From JACQBY01 sp041486115 (GTDB lineage: Bacteria; Nitrospirota; Nitrospiria; JACQBW01): DNA of 23,485 bases. The DNA is taken from positions 1 to 23,485 of the forward strand of contig JBGPKT010000027.1 in assembly GCA_041486115.1 (NCBI GenBank). The letters are read 5' to 3'. Positions 1-8,744 of this stretch are shown piece after piece (position 1 is the stretch's first letter; the number at the start of each line of letters is the position of its first letter). The notes under the pieces were generated by a model that ran no database searches, was not told the DNA's origin, and worked only from the letters and a program-made list of their open reading frames with translations. The translations under genes and the position numbers were made by a program.

Positions 1-353
1 CAAGATATTTCGATTGGCAGGGAATGGCTCGCGAAGAATTTATGAGGCGAATTATCCCTGATCCAATCGCCTTTTTTAGATCAGGAATGAAGATTTTTAC
101 AATCAACGCATCGATGGAATATAAAGCCGAGCTCGGTTTGTATGATGAAATCGAGATAGATGTGAAGACGAGTAACATAAAAAGAGCTAGCTTTGAACTA
201 AACTTTACTTTTACAAACAAAAATACTTCTGCTTTGATTGCAGTTGGTAGTCAACGATTAGCTTTTGTTGGCCCTGACGGGAGAGTTGTTCCAATTCCAC
301 TCGAGTTTAAGAAAAAAGGTAATGCCTATCTGATAGGTGCCGAGACAAAATAG
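1..353 (+). CDS. Acyl-CoA thioesterase-like hotdog-fold protein, 3' part only
   Basis: The reading frame is open from the left edge (first full codon at base 3), so the gene is cut by the window and the ATG at 24 is internal. The visible residues begin RYFDWQG and continue AREEF, which resembles the helix of 4-hydroxybenzoyl-CoA thioesterase-type hotdog proteins. The rest follows the hotdog strand pattern: a YDEIEIDVKTSNIKRASFEL stretch, an ALIAVGSQRLAFVGPDGR strand pair, and a short basic tail ending in PIPLEF. Family members hydrolyse acyl-CoA or acyl-carrier thioesters in the cytoplasm. The catalytic Asp/Glu expected near the N-terminus is outside the window, so activity and substrate cannot be judged. 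The stop lies 30 bp before the next start, so the two genes could be co-transcribed. Confidence 0.6.
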   Translation, partial: RYFDWQGMAREEFMRRIIPDPIAFFRSGMKIFTINASMEYKAELGLYDEIEIDVKTSNIKRASFELNFTFTNKNTSALIAVGSQRLAFVGPDGRVVPIPLEFKKKGNAYLIGAETK

Positions 354-383
354 TTCGGATAGGGTTGATAAAATAATGTCCAT

Positions 384-3300
384 ATGAAAATCTACTCTTT
401 GCCGCCTCTAATAAGCGCCCTGCTTTTTATTTCTGCGGGTTTGTTTGTATTTTTAAAAAATAGCAGGACAAAAACCAACCGACTTTTTTTCTTACTTGCC
501 GGCACTACCTTTATATGGCAGTTTAACTGGTTTTTACTTTTTTCAACAACTAGTTTGGGGGTAGCAGTCCCATTAACAAAAATGGGCCACCTTGGGATAA
601 TTTTTATTCCGATTGTCTATTATCATTTCATCCTGAATTTTCTCCAAATTAAAGAGAGCGAACGGTGGATGCCTATCCTTTATACAGCAGGATTGACTTT
701 CAGCGCCATTGTCCTTTTTACGCCATATCTCGTGAATGGCGTTCACCAATATTATTTTGGTTTCTATCCTAAGGCGGGGTGGCTACATCCGGCCTTTCTT
801 ATTTTGCTTTTTGGTTTGGCCCTCCATGCGTTTTACCTGCTTAATTCCCCTCAACAACAGAATATGAATCCGATATGGATTAGTCAAAAAAAATTTATTA
901 ATGCTGCATTCATAATATACATGGGAGCGTCCTCCGATTTTTTGGTCAATTATGGATATGAGTTTTACCCAGTTGGCTTCATATTTATTTTGGCATCATT
1001 GAGTATCATCGGGTACTCGATTATTCGCTACCGATTAATGGATATCCAAACAGTTATTCATAAGACCTTCTTGTGGATAGTCACTTCATCTTTAATTATT
1101 GTCCCGGTAGGAACAATTTTTTATGCCACTAAAAACTGGATTGAACAATTATCCAATATTCAACTTTCGGTTTTAGTATCAATTTTATTTGCTCTGACTA
1201 TTCCCTATTTTAAATTTATTCAGCCTCGAATAGATCACCTTTTTCAACGGCGCAAATATGATATGCAGAAGATTCTTCAAGGGATGGTAAAAGAACTCGC
1301 TGCATTAAAAAATCTGGACAGATTAATAGAAAAAATTGCGGCGACCATCAAAGAAGCCCTTTATGTTTCTAAAATCACGTTAATGCTTTGGGATGATAAG
1401 AGTCAAACCTTTAAGGGTATCGGGACGACGGAAAAGGATATCGTGAATATAGAACATCCATTTTTTAAGTGGATGAAAGAACAAGATCAAGTCATTGAGA
1501 AAGAAGAGATAGAATTAAATCCTGAATATAAATCAATCCGGCCTTTGGTTCGATCCTATTTCCAGAAATTTAATGCGAAAGTAGCCATCCCTCTGATTCA
1601 CGACGGAAACTTGATTGGCGTCATTAATTTGGGAGAAACAGATAATCTCAAACCTTTTTCAAAAATGGACATTGATTTTCTTTCTAATTTAAGGACTGAA
1701 GCTTCAATCGCGCTTAGTAATTCTCTTCTTTATGACGATGTCAATAAAATGTCCCTGGAATTAAAGACATGGGGTCAAGAGCTTGAAAATAAGGTAGAAG
1801 AACGTACGCGGGAATTAGCTGAAAGTAAAAAGGAACTGGAAGAGTCTTATGCCAAATTAAAAGAACTGGACCGGCTGAAAACCGAGTTTTTTGCCAATGT
1901 AAACCATGAGCTTCGAACGCCCTTAACCCTTATTTTGCTCCCTCTCGAAATGATCTTAAATAATGAATACGGCGCAGTCTCTCCTGAAATGAAAAAGAGT
2001 TTAACAGCCGTCCGAGCCAACGGACTCCGCCTGTTGAACCTGATCAACGGTCTCCTGGATTTGGCTAAAACCGATGCGGGTAAAATGGTGGTATTTAAAA
2101 ATAAATATGATCTGAATCTGATTGTCCAGGGAATTGTTTCTTCGCTTTCTTTAATGGCGGATAAACGCAATATCCGACTGACCTATTCGGCAGAATCCGA
2201 AATTCCTGAATTTTATTTTGACAGAGAAAAAGTTGAACGGATATTTATTAACCTGATCTCAAACGCGTTGAAATTTACCGGCACCGAAGGATCTATATGG
2301 ATTTCCCTGGAAGTAAAAGGGGGGTTGATAGAAGCCAGAGTCCGGGATACCGGAATCGGAGTGCCGGCCTCTTATCTGGAAAAAATCTTTGAACGGTTTA
2401 CTCAGGTAGACAGCTCTTCAAGCCGGAAATACCAGGGGTCCGGGCTCGGGCTGGCCCTTTGCAAAGAATTTGTTGAAATGCATCAGGGGAAAATTTGGGT
2501 AGAGAGCGAGCTGGATAAGGGATCGGTTTTTATTTTCACCCTTCCTTTGGTGGTGGAACTTGAAAAAGTTGAAGACCATAAAGACCGGAGGGAAGTGGAG
2601 TTCGAAACAGATCTAAAGCGGAGGAGTGAAGATCTAACGAAATCCCTATCGGTCAGTGCCCTTTACCAATCTTCAGACTGGGTAAAACCGGAACAAGGAG
2701 AAGAAAAACCCGAAACCGGAAAAAAGAATCGGTATCAGATCCTGATTGCAGAAGATGATCTTCAGATGCAAAATTTCATTTGTTCGATTCTTAGAAAAGA
2801 GTATTCCGTATTAACGGCAAAAAATGGGGTCGAGGGGGTTCAGTCGGCCAAAGCTTATATGCCGGACCTGATCATTTCGGATGTCATGATGCCTTTGAAA
2901 GACGGTTATCAGCTTTGCAAAGAGGTGAAAGCCGATAAAAGAACCGGACATATTCCGGTCATTCTACTGACAGCAAAATCGGAGTCCTCGAACAAAATTG
3001 AAGGTTTGGAACATGGCGCCGATGAATATTTAACCAAACCGTTTAATATGGAAGAATTAACCGCAAGAGTCAGATCCCTCCTGAAGTTAAAGGAGCTTGA
3101 AAAAGAGAGCGCCCACTCGCAGAAAATGGCGGCCATGGCGGTGATGGTTGCAGGAGTCGTTCATGAGATCAATAATCCCGTGAGTTTTACCCGGACATCC
3201 TGGGAGATCATTTCTGAAGCTTTTGAACGGTTTAAGGTGATCGGAGATTCTTCAGAAATAACCAGCCACAGGGAGGAGCTGACTGGTTTGATCAAGAAGG

Positions 3301-3902
3301 CCGTTCCGGCGCTTGAAATCGTTAAAAAAGGGATTGACCGGATTCAGGAGGTCCTCAACCGGCTTAAAGTGTTTGATGGCAGCCGGCCCCTTCACTTTGA
3401 AAGGCTTTCCCTGAACCGTCTAATGGACCGGTCCGTTGCCCGGCTCGAAGAGGGACTTTTCTCTTTTCCAAAGGAGCGGATTACTTTTTTTAAAGATTAT
3501 CAATTAAATAAAGAGATCGACGGGATGCCCCTTTTATTAACCCAGTTGTTTGAAGTAATTCTTGATAACGCGATAAAGGCTGTCGGTCAAAAAGGCTCGA
3601 TCTGGATCAAAACCTGGAGCGATGACGAAGATAAAGTCTGCATCTCGATTAAGGATAATGGCCGGGGAATTAAAAAAGAAAAGCTGGAACATCTATTTGA
3701 ACCATTTTTTACCTTAAGGAATATTGGAGAGGGGATGGGTTTGGGGCTTTTTCTGGCTTATCAGGTGGTCCAGGCGCATCACGGTTCAATTACCGTTAAA
3801 AGCAAAGAAGAAGAAGGGACGGAATTGATCGTTTTGCTTCCGGCCACCCGGCCCAATCCCGGATTTATTCCGAAAGAACACCCTGTTCAACAGACTCATT
3901 AA
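384..3902 (+). CDS. Membrane hybrid sensor histidine kinase with two kinase modules and a receiver
   Basis: 1172 residues. Residues 1-280 hold about eight or nine hydrophobic segments, resembling the 7TM-type sensor regions of some histidine kinases. A GAF-like domain follows (about 310-450), then a coiled coil (455-500) and a first HisKA domain with the motif FFANVNHELRTPL (phospho-acceptor His508). Its HATPase_c domain has an N-box (NLISNALKFT) and G-boxes (DTGIG, GSGLGLAL). A receiver spans about 785-905 with Asp833 in SDVMMP and a conserved Lys in TKP. A second kinase module follows, of NtrB type, with HEINNP (His927), an N-box (LDNAIKAV, Asn1062) and G-boxes DNGRG and GMGLGL. The protein could therefore pass phosphate within itself in several steps. 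It is followed 28 bp later by a receiver-kinase gene whose kinase domain resembles its second module. The signal sensed is unknown. Confidence 0.9.
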   Translation: MKIYSLPPLISALLFISAGLFVFLKNSRTKTNRLFFLLAGTTFIWQFNWFLLFSTTSLGVAVPLTKMGHLGIIFIPIVYYHFILNFLQIKESERWMPILYTAGLTFSAIVLFTPYLVNGVHQYYFGFYPKAGWLHPAFLILLFGLALHAFYLLNSPQQQNMNPIWISQKKFINAAFIIYMGASSDFLVNYGYEFYPVGFIFILASLSIIGYSIIRYRLMDIQTVIHKTFLWIVTSSLIIVPVGTIFYATKNWIEQLSNIQLSVLVSILFALTIPYFKFIQPRIDHLFQRRKYDMQKILQGMVKELAALKNLDRLIEKIAATIKEALYVSKITLMLWDDKSQTFKGIGTTEKDIVNIEHPFFKWMKEQDQVIEKEEIELNPEYKSIRPLVRSYFQKFNAKVAIPLIHDGNLIGVINLGETDNLKPFSKMDIDFLSNLRTEASIALSNSLLYDDVNKMSLELKTWGQELENKVEERTRELAESKKELEESYAKLKELDRLKTEFFANVNHELRTPLTLILLPLEMILNNEYGAVSPEMKKSLTAVRANGLRLLNLINGLLDLAKTDAGKMVVFKNKYDLNLIVQGIVSSLSLMADKRNIRLTYSAESEIPEFYFDREKVERIFINLISNALKFTGTEGSIWISLEVKGGLIEARVRDTGIGVPASYLEKIFERFTQVDSSSSRKYQGSGLGLALCKEFVEMHQGKIWVESELDKGSVFIFTLPLVVELEKVEDHKDRREVEFETDLKRRSEDLTKSLSVSALYQSSDWVKPEQGEEKPETGKKNRYQILIAEDDLQMQNFICSILRKEYSVLTAKNGVEGVQSAKAYMPDLIISDVMMPLKDGYQLCKEVKADKRTGHIPVILLTAKSESSNKIEGLEHGADEYLTKPFNMEELTARVRSLLKLKELEKESAHSQKMAAMAVMVAGVVHEINNPVSFTRTSWEIISEAFERFKVIGDSSEITSHREELTGLIKKAVPALEIVKKGIDRIQEVLNRLKVFDGSRPLHFERLSLNRLMDRSVARLEEGLFSFPKERITFFKDYQLNKEIDGMPLLLTQLFEVILDNAIKAVGQKGSIWIKTWSDDEDKVCISIKDNGRGIKKEKLEHLFEPFFTLRNIGEGMGLGLFLAYQVVQAHHGSITVKSKEEEGTELIVLLPATRPNPGFIPKEHPVQQTH

Positions 3903-3930
3903 TCCTCTATTTTGTTAACTCTGGAGCCGA

Positions 3931-5088
3931 ATGAAAGACGTGGATTACAGAAAGTACTCCATACTTTATGTTGACGATGAAAAAATCGGACTTGAAGTTT
4001 TTCAAAGGTATTTTGGAGAGGAATTTTCTGTTTTGACTGCCGCCAAGGGAGAGGAAGCCCTTGAGTTCATCAATTATCATCCCGAAATCGCACTGGTTTT
4101 AACGGATCAAAGAATGCCGGGAATGACAGGGGTTGAACTTCTTCAAAAAGTCTCGGAAAATAGGCCTGACATTGTCAGAATGTTGATGACCGCCTTTATC
4201 GATTTGAAAACGCTGATGGATGCGGTTAATTTCGGGCAGATTTATCAATGCGTCGAAAAGCCTTATGAACCGCTTCAACTGAAGCAATATCTAAGGAGCG
4301 GAATAGAGAGATACTTTTTGATTCAGGAAAGAGACCGGCTCTATTCCGAGAAAATCAAGACCATGCAAAAGATGGCGAGAACGAACCGGCTGGGGGCGAT
4401 AGGGATACTGGCGGCGGGAATGGCCCATGAAATTAATAACCCCCTGGTTGCGATTCAGACCTTTTTGGAAATGGCACCCCAAAAGAAGACAGAGGAAGAT
4501 CCTGATTTTTGGGAAAGATTCCATCAGGTGGCCTGCAAGGATGTTGTCAGGATCCGACAGATCATTTCGGAATTGCTGGGCTATTCAAAAAACACGGGAG
4601 ACTCTAAATTAACGCTTGCCGGAGCTGATTTGAACCTTCTGATCCAGGAGACTGTTTCGCTTCTGGAGAAAGAAGCGGCAAAGAAAAAACTTTCCATCCG
4701 GACCCATCTGTCCAGGGAGATCCCTCCTGTGATTTTGGACGCTGAGAAAATAAAACAGGTGGTGATTAACTTGATATTAAATGCGATTCAGGCCACCGAG
4801 GAAGGAACGATTACGATCACAACGGAAAAATTCAGCGACAGGCTGGTGCAGATAATGATCTCCGATACCGGCTGCGGCATTTCGGAAGAAAACCTTCAAA
4901 AATTGTTTAATCCTTTTTTTACGACCCGGCAGGAGGGAACCGGGCTGGGACTCATGGCCTGCCATCAACTGATCGATGAGCACCGCGGGTCGATTGACGT
5001 TAAATCCCTGTTATCCAAAGGGACCACCTTTACCCTTCATCTTCCCCTGGATCCGTTAAAGCATGACAGGCGGCATCCGGAGCGGTAG
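3931..5088 (+). CDS. Soluble receiver-histidine kinase fusion protein
   Basis: 385 residues, no membrane segment. The N-terminal receiver (about 12-128) has the acidic pair in ILYVDDE, the phospho-acceptor Asp59 in LTDQRMPG, Thr/Ala in MLMTAF and the Lys in EKPYEP. A short helical linker leads to a HisKA domain with AAGMAHEINNPL (His166) and an HATPase_c domain with N-box NLILNAIQAT, and G-boxes DTGCG and GTGLGL. This architecture is typical of cytoplasmic kinases whose activity is set by their own receiver. It begins 28 bp after the large hybrid kinase with a GGAG ribosome site just upstream, so the two are probably one operon; the receiver could accept phosphate from the upstream kinase. 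There is no DNA-binding or enzymatic output domain in either protein, so the final response regulator must be elsewhere. Confidence 0.9.
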   Translation: MKDVDYRKYSILYVDDEKIGLEVFQRYFGEEFSVLTAAKGEEALEFINYHPEIALVLTDQRMPGMTGVELLQKVSENRPDIVRMLMTAFIDLKTLMDAVNFGQIYQCVEKPYEPLQLKQYLRSGIERYFLIQERDRLYSEKIKTMQKMARTNRLGAIGILAAGMAHEINNPLVAIQTFLEMAPQKKTEEDPDFWERFHQVACKDVVRIRQIISELLGYSKNTGDSKLTLAGADLNLLIQETVSLLEKEAAKKKLSIRTHLSREIPPVILDAEKIKQVVINLILNAIQATEEGTITITTEKFSDRLVQIMISDTGCGISEENLQKLFNPFFTTRQEGTGLGLMACHQLIDEHRGSIDVKSLLSKGTTFTLHLPLDPLKHDRRHPER

Positions 5089-5106
5089 CCTTTTACCTTT
5101 TGTTGA

Positions 5107-5115
5107 TGTTATAAT
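5107..5115 (+). promoter_or_regulatory. Extended -10 promoter for the Rel gene
   Basis: TGTTATAAT is a perfect TGn-TATAAT extended -10 element in the 105-bp gap between the receiver-kinase gene and the ppGpp synthetase gene. The matching -35 position (about 5087-5092, AGCCTT) is poor, which is usual for extended -10 promoters. Transcription would start near 5122 and give a leader of about 70 nt. Confidence 0.5.
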
Positions 5116-5129
5116 TTTAATAAACATTC

Positions 5130-5149
5130 CTTCTGTCGAAGGACAGAGG
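5130..5149 (+). other. Hairpin in the leader of the Rel gene
   Basis: TCTGTC, a GAAG tetraloop, then GACAGA form a perfect 6-bp stem extended by one or two weaker pairs. A run of T (5155-5160) follows after a gap of several bases, so it could be a weak terminator of the upstream kinase operon or a stabilising hairpin in the Rel leader. Confidence 0.35.
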
Positions 5150-5193
5150 CGATTGTTTTTATCAGTCCTGATCTTTTGCCAGAGCCGAACTCT

Positions 5194-7350
5194 ATGTTAA
5201 GAGCAAGCGTTCATATCGAAGATATCCTTGAAAAGGTTTTGGAGTACAATCCCGCCGCGGAGATCTCTTTAATTCGAAAGGCCTACGAAAAGTCGTTGAA
5301 GGCTCACGGAGATCAAATCCGTAAATCGGGTACCCCTTATGTAGAACATCCCCTTGAAGTGGCTCTAATTCTAACCCAGCTGAGGCTTGATGTCCCGTCA
5401 ATTACGGCCGGGTTGCTTCACGATACGGTGGAAGACACCTCTTTGACCCAGGAAGAAGTTGTCCGAGAATTTGGCGGAACCGTTGCCTATCTCGTCGAAG
5501 GGGTGACTAAAATAGGAAAAATAAAATTTACCAGCGCCGAAGAGAAGCAGGCTGAAAACTTCAGGAAAATGCTTCTGTCAATGTCCAAAGACATTCGGGT
5601 TATTCTGATCAAGCTTGCGGACCGGCTCCATAATATGAGAACGCTGGAATATCTCCCTGAGGACAAACAAAAGCGGATTGCCAGAGAAACCCTCGAAATC
5701 TATGCTCCGCTGGCCAACCGTCTTGGTATCGGCTGGATGAAAGCGGAGCTTGAAGACCTCTGTCTCCGCCACCTGAAGCATGAGATTTATTTCAGTCTGG
5801 TCAAGAAAATAGCCAGGAAAAAAGAAGACCGGGAAGCCTATATCAAAGAAGTCGTCGATATCATCAACAAAAACCTTAAAGAAAACCATTTCACCGCAGA
5901 CGTCACCGGACGGTCCAAACATATCTCCAGTATTTATCAGAAAATGGAAAAGAACGGTATCTCCTTTGAGGAAGTATTTGATCTAGCGGCGATCCGGATT
6001 ATTACCGATACAAAATTCAATTGCTATGCCATATTGGGGCTGATTCATTCTCTCTGGAAACCGGTTCCGGGGCGGTTTAAAGATTATATCGGCGTTCCGA
6101 AATCGAACCTCTACCAGTCGCTCCATACGACGGTCATCGGGCCGGGCGGGGAACGGGTTGAATTCCAGATTAGAACTGCCGAGATGCATCAGACCGCCGA
6201 GGAAGGTATCGCGGCGCACTGGAAATACAAGGAAAAAGGGAGTTTTGACGAGAAGAACGACGCTGTATTCGCCTGGTTGCGGCAGTTGGTTGAATGGCAG
6301 AGGGACCTGTCAGACAACCGGCAGTTTATGAACTCGGTGAAAATGGATCTATTTGCCGAGGTGGTTTATGTCTTTACTCCAAAAGGGACCGTCAAGGAAT
6401 TGGTCAAAGGGTCGACCCCCATCGATTTTGCATATAGTATTCATACTGAAATCGGCGACCATTGCACAGGGGCAAAAGTAAATGGAAAGATCGTTCCGCT
6501 CCGGTATGAACTAAGAAACGGGGATATGGTGCAGGTCCTCTCTTCCCCCACGCAGTACCCCAATAAAGATTGGTTGAAATGGGTCAAAACGCCCCGGGCA
6601 AAAACAAAAATTAAACATTGGATTTCCGTCGAAGAGAGAAAGAGAAGCCTTGAAATCGGAAAAAAACTTCTCGAAAAAGAGTTCAGAAGAAACCATCTCA
6701 ACCCTTCAGCGCCCTTGAAAAGCGATCAATTCCAAACGATTTTAAAGGAACTGGGCGTTTTATCTGTGGAAGAGCTGTGGGTTTTATTGGGTTACGGCAA
6801 GATTTCCCCCCATCAGGTCATTCAAAAGCTTCTCCCGCAAGATCCTTTAAAAGAGGGGATAAAAGATAAACCGGCTAAAAAGCCGGGAACGGAAAAAGAG
6901 GGGGTCAAAGTCACGGGAATGCATGATATTATGACTCATATTTCCAAGTGCTGCAATCCCGTTCCCGGAGACCCCATAATCGGGTTCATCACGCGGGGGA
7001 GAGGCTTATCGATCCATTCCGTAGAGTGCCCCAACATCGACGAGCTCGACTATGATAAAGAAAGAATCGTCGATGTCGATTGGGAAACCCGGACAGATTC
7101 AACCTATCCCGTGAAAATTTCCGTGGTAACGGTAGATAAAACAGGCATTCTGGCAAGCGTTTCTCAGGCAATTTCGTCATCGGAAGCGAATATCAGCCAT
7201 GCCGAAATAACGACCTCGGCCGAAAATAAAAAAGCGACGCTTATCTTTATCATTGAAATAAAAGATCTCCAGCATTTAGAGAGAGTCTTTAAAAATATTG
7301 AGAAATTGGAAAGCGTTGTTCAGGTTAAAAGGGTTAGAGGGGGAAGTTAA
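5194..7350 (+). CDS. rel: Bifunctional (p)ppGpp synthetase/hydrolase (RelA/SpoT family)
   Basis: 718 residues from the ATG at 5194; a TTG 18 bp upstream is in frame, but family members usually start close to the IEDILEKV segment. Domains in order: HD hydrolase with an intact EHPLEVA and HDTVEDT metal site (His52, His76, Asp77), synthetase with GRSKHISSIYQKM and YQSLHTTV...QIRT...HWKYKE motifs, TGS domain (VYVFTPKG...AYSIHTEIG), a Cys-rich zinc-finger-like region (SKCCNPVPGD) and a C-terminal ACT domain. The synthetase carries RFKD (294-297), the RxKD form found in bifunctional Rel/SpoT proteins rather than the ExDD of synthetase-only RelA. The enzyme makes and degrades (p)ppGpp in response to starvation and binds ribosomes through its C-terminal half. 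Its own promoter and hairpin precede it; no second Rel homologue is in the window. Confidence 0.95.
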   Translation: MLRASVHIEDILEKVLEYNPAAEISLIRKAYEKSLKAHGDQIRKSGTPYVEHPLEVALILTQLRLDVPSITAGLLHDTVEDTSLTQEEVVREFGGTVAYLVEGVTKIGKIKFTSAEEKQAENFRKMLLSMSKDIRVILIKLADRLHNMRTLEYLPEDKQKRIARETLEIYAPLANRLGIGWMKAELEDLCLRHLKHEIYFSLVKKIARKKEDREAYIKEVVDIINKNLKENHFTADVTGRSKHISSIYQKMEKNGISFEEVFDLAAIRIITDTKFNCYAILGLIHSLWKPVPGRFKDYIGVPKSNLYQSLHTTVIGPGGERVEFQIRTAEMHQTAEEGIAAHWKYKEKGSFDEKNDAVFAWLRQLVEWQRDLSDNRQFMNSVKMDLFAEVVYVFTPKGTVKELVKGSTPIDFAYSIHTEIGDHCTGAKVNGKIVPLRYELRNGDMVQVLSSPTQYPNKDWLKWVKTPRAKTKIKHWISVEERKRSLEIGKKLLEKEFRRNHLNPSAPLKSDQFQTILKELGVLSVEELWVLLGYGKISPHQVIQKLLPQDPLKEGIKDKPAKKPGTEKEGVKVTGMHDIMTHISKCCNPVPGDPIIGFITRGRGLSIHSVECPNIDELDYDKERIVDVDWETRTDSTYPVKISVVTVDKTGILASVSQAISSSEANISHAEITTSAENKKATLIFIIEIKDLQHLERVFKNIEKLESVVQVKRVRGGS

Positions 7351-7410
7351 GCGCGTCAAACCGGACAAAAAAGATGGATTTAATTTTTTTAAAAAGAAGG
7401 GGAGGCATCG

Positions 7411-8256
7411 TTGCCTGATATCTATTTTTTAAATGGCCAATTTGTCGATTTGGAAAATGCCAGAGTCTCCATCAATGATCGCGGATTTCAGTTTGGAGAC
7501 GGGATTTACGAAGTCATCCGAACGTACCAGGGCAGAATCTTCCATCTGGACGAGCATTTAAAACGGTTTGAGAAAAGCGCCCGGGAAATTGATCTTCCAC
7601 TTCCATTTTCCCGGATTGAGATGAAAAAGACGATAAAAGAAGCCTGCCTCAAGTCGGGATATCCGATGGCAAAAATTTATGTCCAGATGACCCGGGGAGT
7701 AGCGGAGCGGTCCCATGCTTTTCCGGCCGGAATTAAACCGACCTTTATCATGACGGTCTTAAAGCTCTCTCCGTTTCCCTCCGCGCTGAAAGCGTCGGGA
7801 GTTGATATGATCACGACCGAAGATTTACGCTGGGGCCGGTGCGATATCAAATCGCTCAACCTGCTTCCCAATGTCCTTGCACAGCAAAAAGCAAAGAAGG
7901 CGGGTGTCTACGAAGCGCTCATGGTCCGCAACGGAAAAGTCACAGAAGGTTCAATCAGTAACTTTTTCTTAGTCAAGAATGAGTCGGTGACGACTCCGCC
8001 GTTAAGTTCCTTCATTCTACCGGGAGTGACGAGAGATTTGGTTCTGGAAATCGCCCGGTCGCTAAAGATTAAAGTCATTGAAAAAGATATTCCCGCCGAA
8101 GACATTTACAGAGCCGATGAAGTCTTTTTGAGCGGGACGACGATTGAAATTGCACCGGTCGTAAAAATAGACGGTAAACCGATTAGCAACGGCCAACCGG
8201 GCGCTATCACGCAGACCCTCATGAAAGAGTTCGAGGCCATGACCCTTCGTGAATAG
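7411..8256 (+). CDS. dat: D-amino-acid aminotransferase (class IV PLP enzyme)
   Basis: 281 residues. The start is TTG at 7411, supported by an AAGGGGAGG ribosome site about 6 bases upstream and by the family start (LNGQFVDLENARVSINDRG). The PLP lysine is Lys147 in RCDIKSLNLL, and Tyr33 in FGDGIYEV and Glu179 in VTEGSISN match cofactor contacts. RGVAERSHAF (Arg100, His102) matches the RxH substrate-carboxylate trap of Bacillus D-alanine transaminase, which branched-chain aminotransferases lack. The likely reaction is D-alanine plus 2-oxoglutarate to pyruvate plus D-glutamate, feeding peptidoglycan precursor synthesis. It lies 60 bp after the Rel gene with no clear terminator, so co-transcription is possible. 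A branched-chain or aminodeoxychorismate lyase role is less likely given the RxH motif. Confidence 0.85.
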   Translation: MPDIYFLNGQFVDLENARVSINDRGFQFGDGIYEVIRTYQGRIFHLDEHLKRFEKSAREIDLPLPFSRIEMKKTIKEACLKSGYPMAKIYVQMTRGVAERSHAFPAGIKPTFIMTVLKLSPFPSALKASGVDMITTEDLRWGRCDIKSLNLLPNVLAQQKAKKAGVYEALMVRNGKVTEGSISNFFLVKNESVTTPPLSSFILPGVTRDLVLEIARSLKIKVIEKDIPAEDIYRADEVFLSGTTIEIAPVVKIDGKPISNGQPGAITQTLMKEFEAMTLRE

Positions 8257-8486
8257 TCAAGATCACGCAAACCCAAATTAACAGGGTCTCTTTTATTGAC
8301 ATTCTCTGACTCTGCTACTTCTGACTCATTAATTTGCTCATGGATGAAAAGTCAATTCAGCCCCACATTATCCGAGATCTCAGGAGACGTACAATCCCTT
8401 TCCGTTACCACGTGAGTGTGATGCACAGCCGAACATATTGAATATGAAGAGGGTGGCCAAGGGCCATCCCAAACTTACTATGTCAA

Positions 8487-8526
8487 TAGAATAGCCTGAC
8501 CCCGTTATAAAAAGGGGCCAGCTATT
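8487..8526. repeat. Inverted repeat with GACCCC/GGGG arms
   Basis: The left arm AATAGCCTGACCCC and right arm GGGGCCAGCTATT are inverted copies apart from an imperfect stretch in the middle, separated by GTTATAAAAA. There is no T-run after it, so it is not a standard terminator. The arm sequence is like the edges of REP-type elements, but no transposase gene is nearby. Confidence 0.5.
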
Positions 8527-8556
8527 AGAGTGGAAGCGATTAAAAATAATTCGGAG

Positions 8557-8613
8557 GGGGTAGAGTTTTTAATTTTTAGCACCTTTTTTCGTAAAGATTA
8601 AAAACTCGACCCC
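8557..8613. repeat. AT-rich inverted repeat, 18-bp arms
   Basis: The left arm GGGGTAGAGTTTTTAATT (8557-8574) and right arm GATTAAAAACTCGACCCC (8596-8613) match at 16 of 18 positions when one is inverted, around a 21-bp spacer. The arms end in GGGG and CCCC. It could fold as a long hairpin or be a small non-autonomous element. It sits just upstream of the probable sigma-operon promoter. Confidence 0.6.
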
Positions 8614-8617
8614 TATG

Positions 8618-8646
8618 TTCAAACGACCCCCCCATGATTATATACT
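8618..8646 (+). promoter_or_regulatory. Probable housekeeping promoter for the sigma/anti-sigma operon
   Basis: TTCAAA (8618-8623) and TATACT (8641-8646) are separated by 17 bp, four and five matches of six to the sigma-70 boxes. The -35 box lies inside a repeat motif (GACCCCTATGTTCAAAC). No TGTAAGG motif of the kind found before the downstream genes is seen here, so autoregulation of the sigma gene is not evident. Confidence 0.35.
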
Positions 8647-8744
8647 ATTTTTACGTTCTCAATTAATTTATCCACCAGGTATTTCCTTTTTGCGGGCGTC
8701 GGCAAAATGTGTTATACAGTCATAGGCAGGAAATCAAGTTGGAA

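Larger units (their letters stand above)
8257..8744. other. Non-coding accessory gap with repeat remnants
   Basis: About 490 bp without a convincing gene. It holds a heptamer CTGACTC repeated 15 bp apart (8306 and 8321), a hairpin ending in GACCCC/GGGG (8487-8526), a longer AT-rich inverted repeat (8557-8613), a GACCCC-type motif shared with two later sites, and a plausible promoter for the sigma factor operon. A 33-codon open frame (8340-8441) was judged too short and unsupported. The mixture looks like the debris of small repeat elements rather than a gene. Confidence 0.6.

Noticed and set aside
1847..2170. Long antisense open frame inside the hybrid kinase gene
   Set aside because: It lies opposite a frame with clear HisKA motifs and has no recognisable protein features; similar antisense frames in relA, infB and pnp were dropped for the same reason.
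5176..5193. TTG start six codons upstream of the Rel ATG
   Set aside because: No ribosome site and the extra residues (PEPNS) do not match the family; the ATG at 5194 fits better.
8296..8324. TTGACA box after the aminotransferase gene
   Set aside because: No acceptable -10 box at 16-18 bp; the CTGACTC repeat nearby makes the match unconvincing.
8340..8441. 33-codon open frame starting MDEKSIQPHIIRD
   Set aside because: Too short, no ribosome site, and two other frames across the same bases are also open for a similar length.
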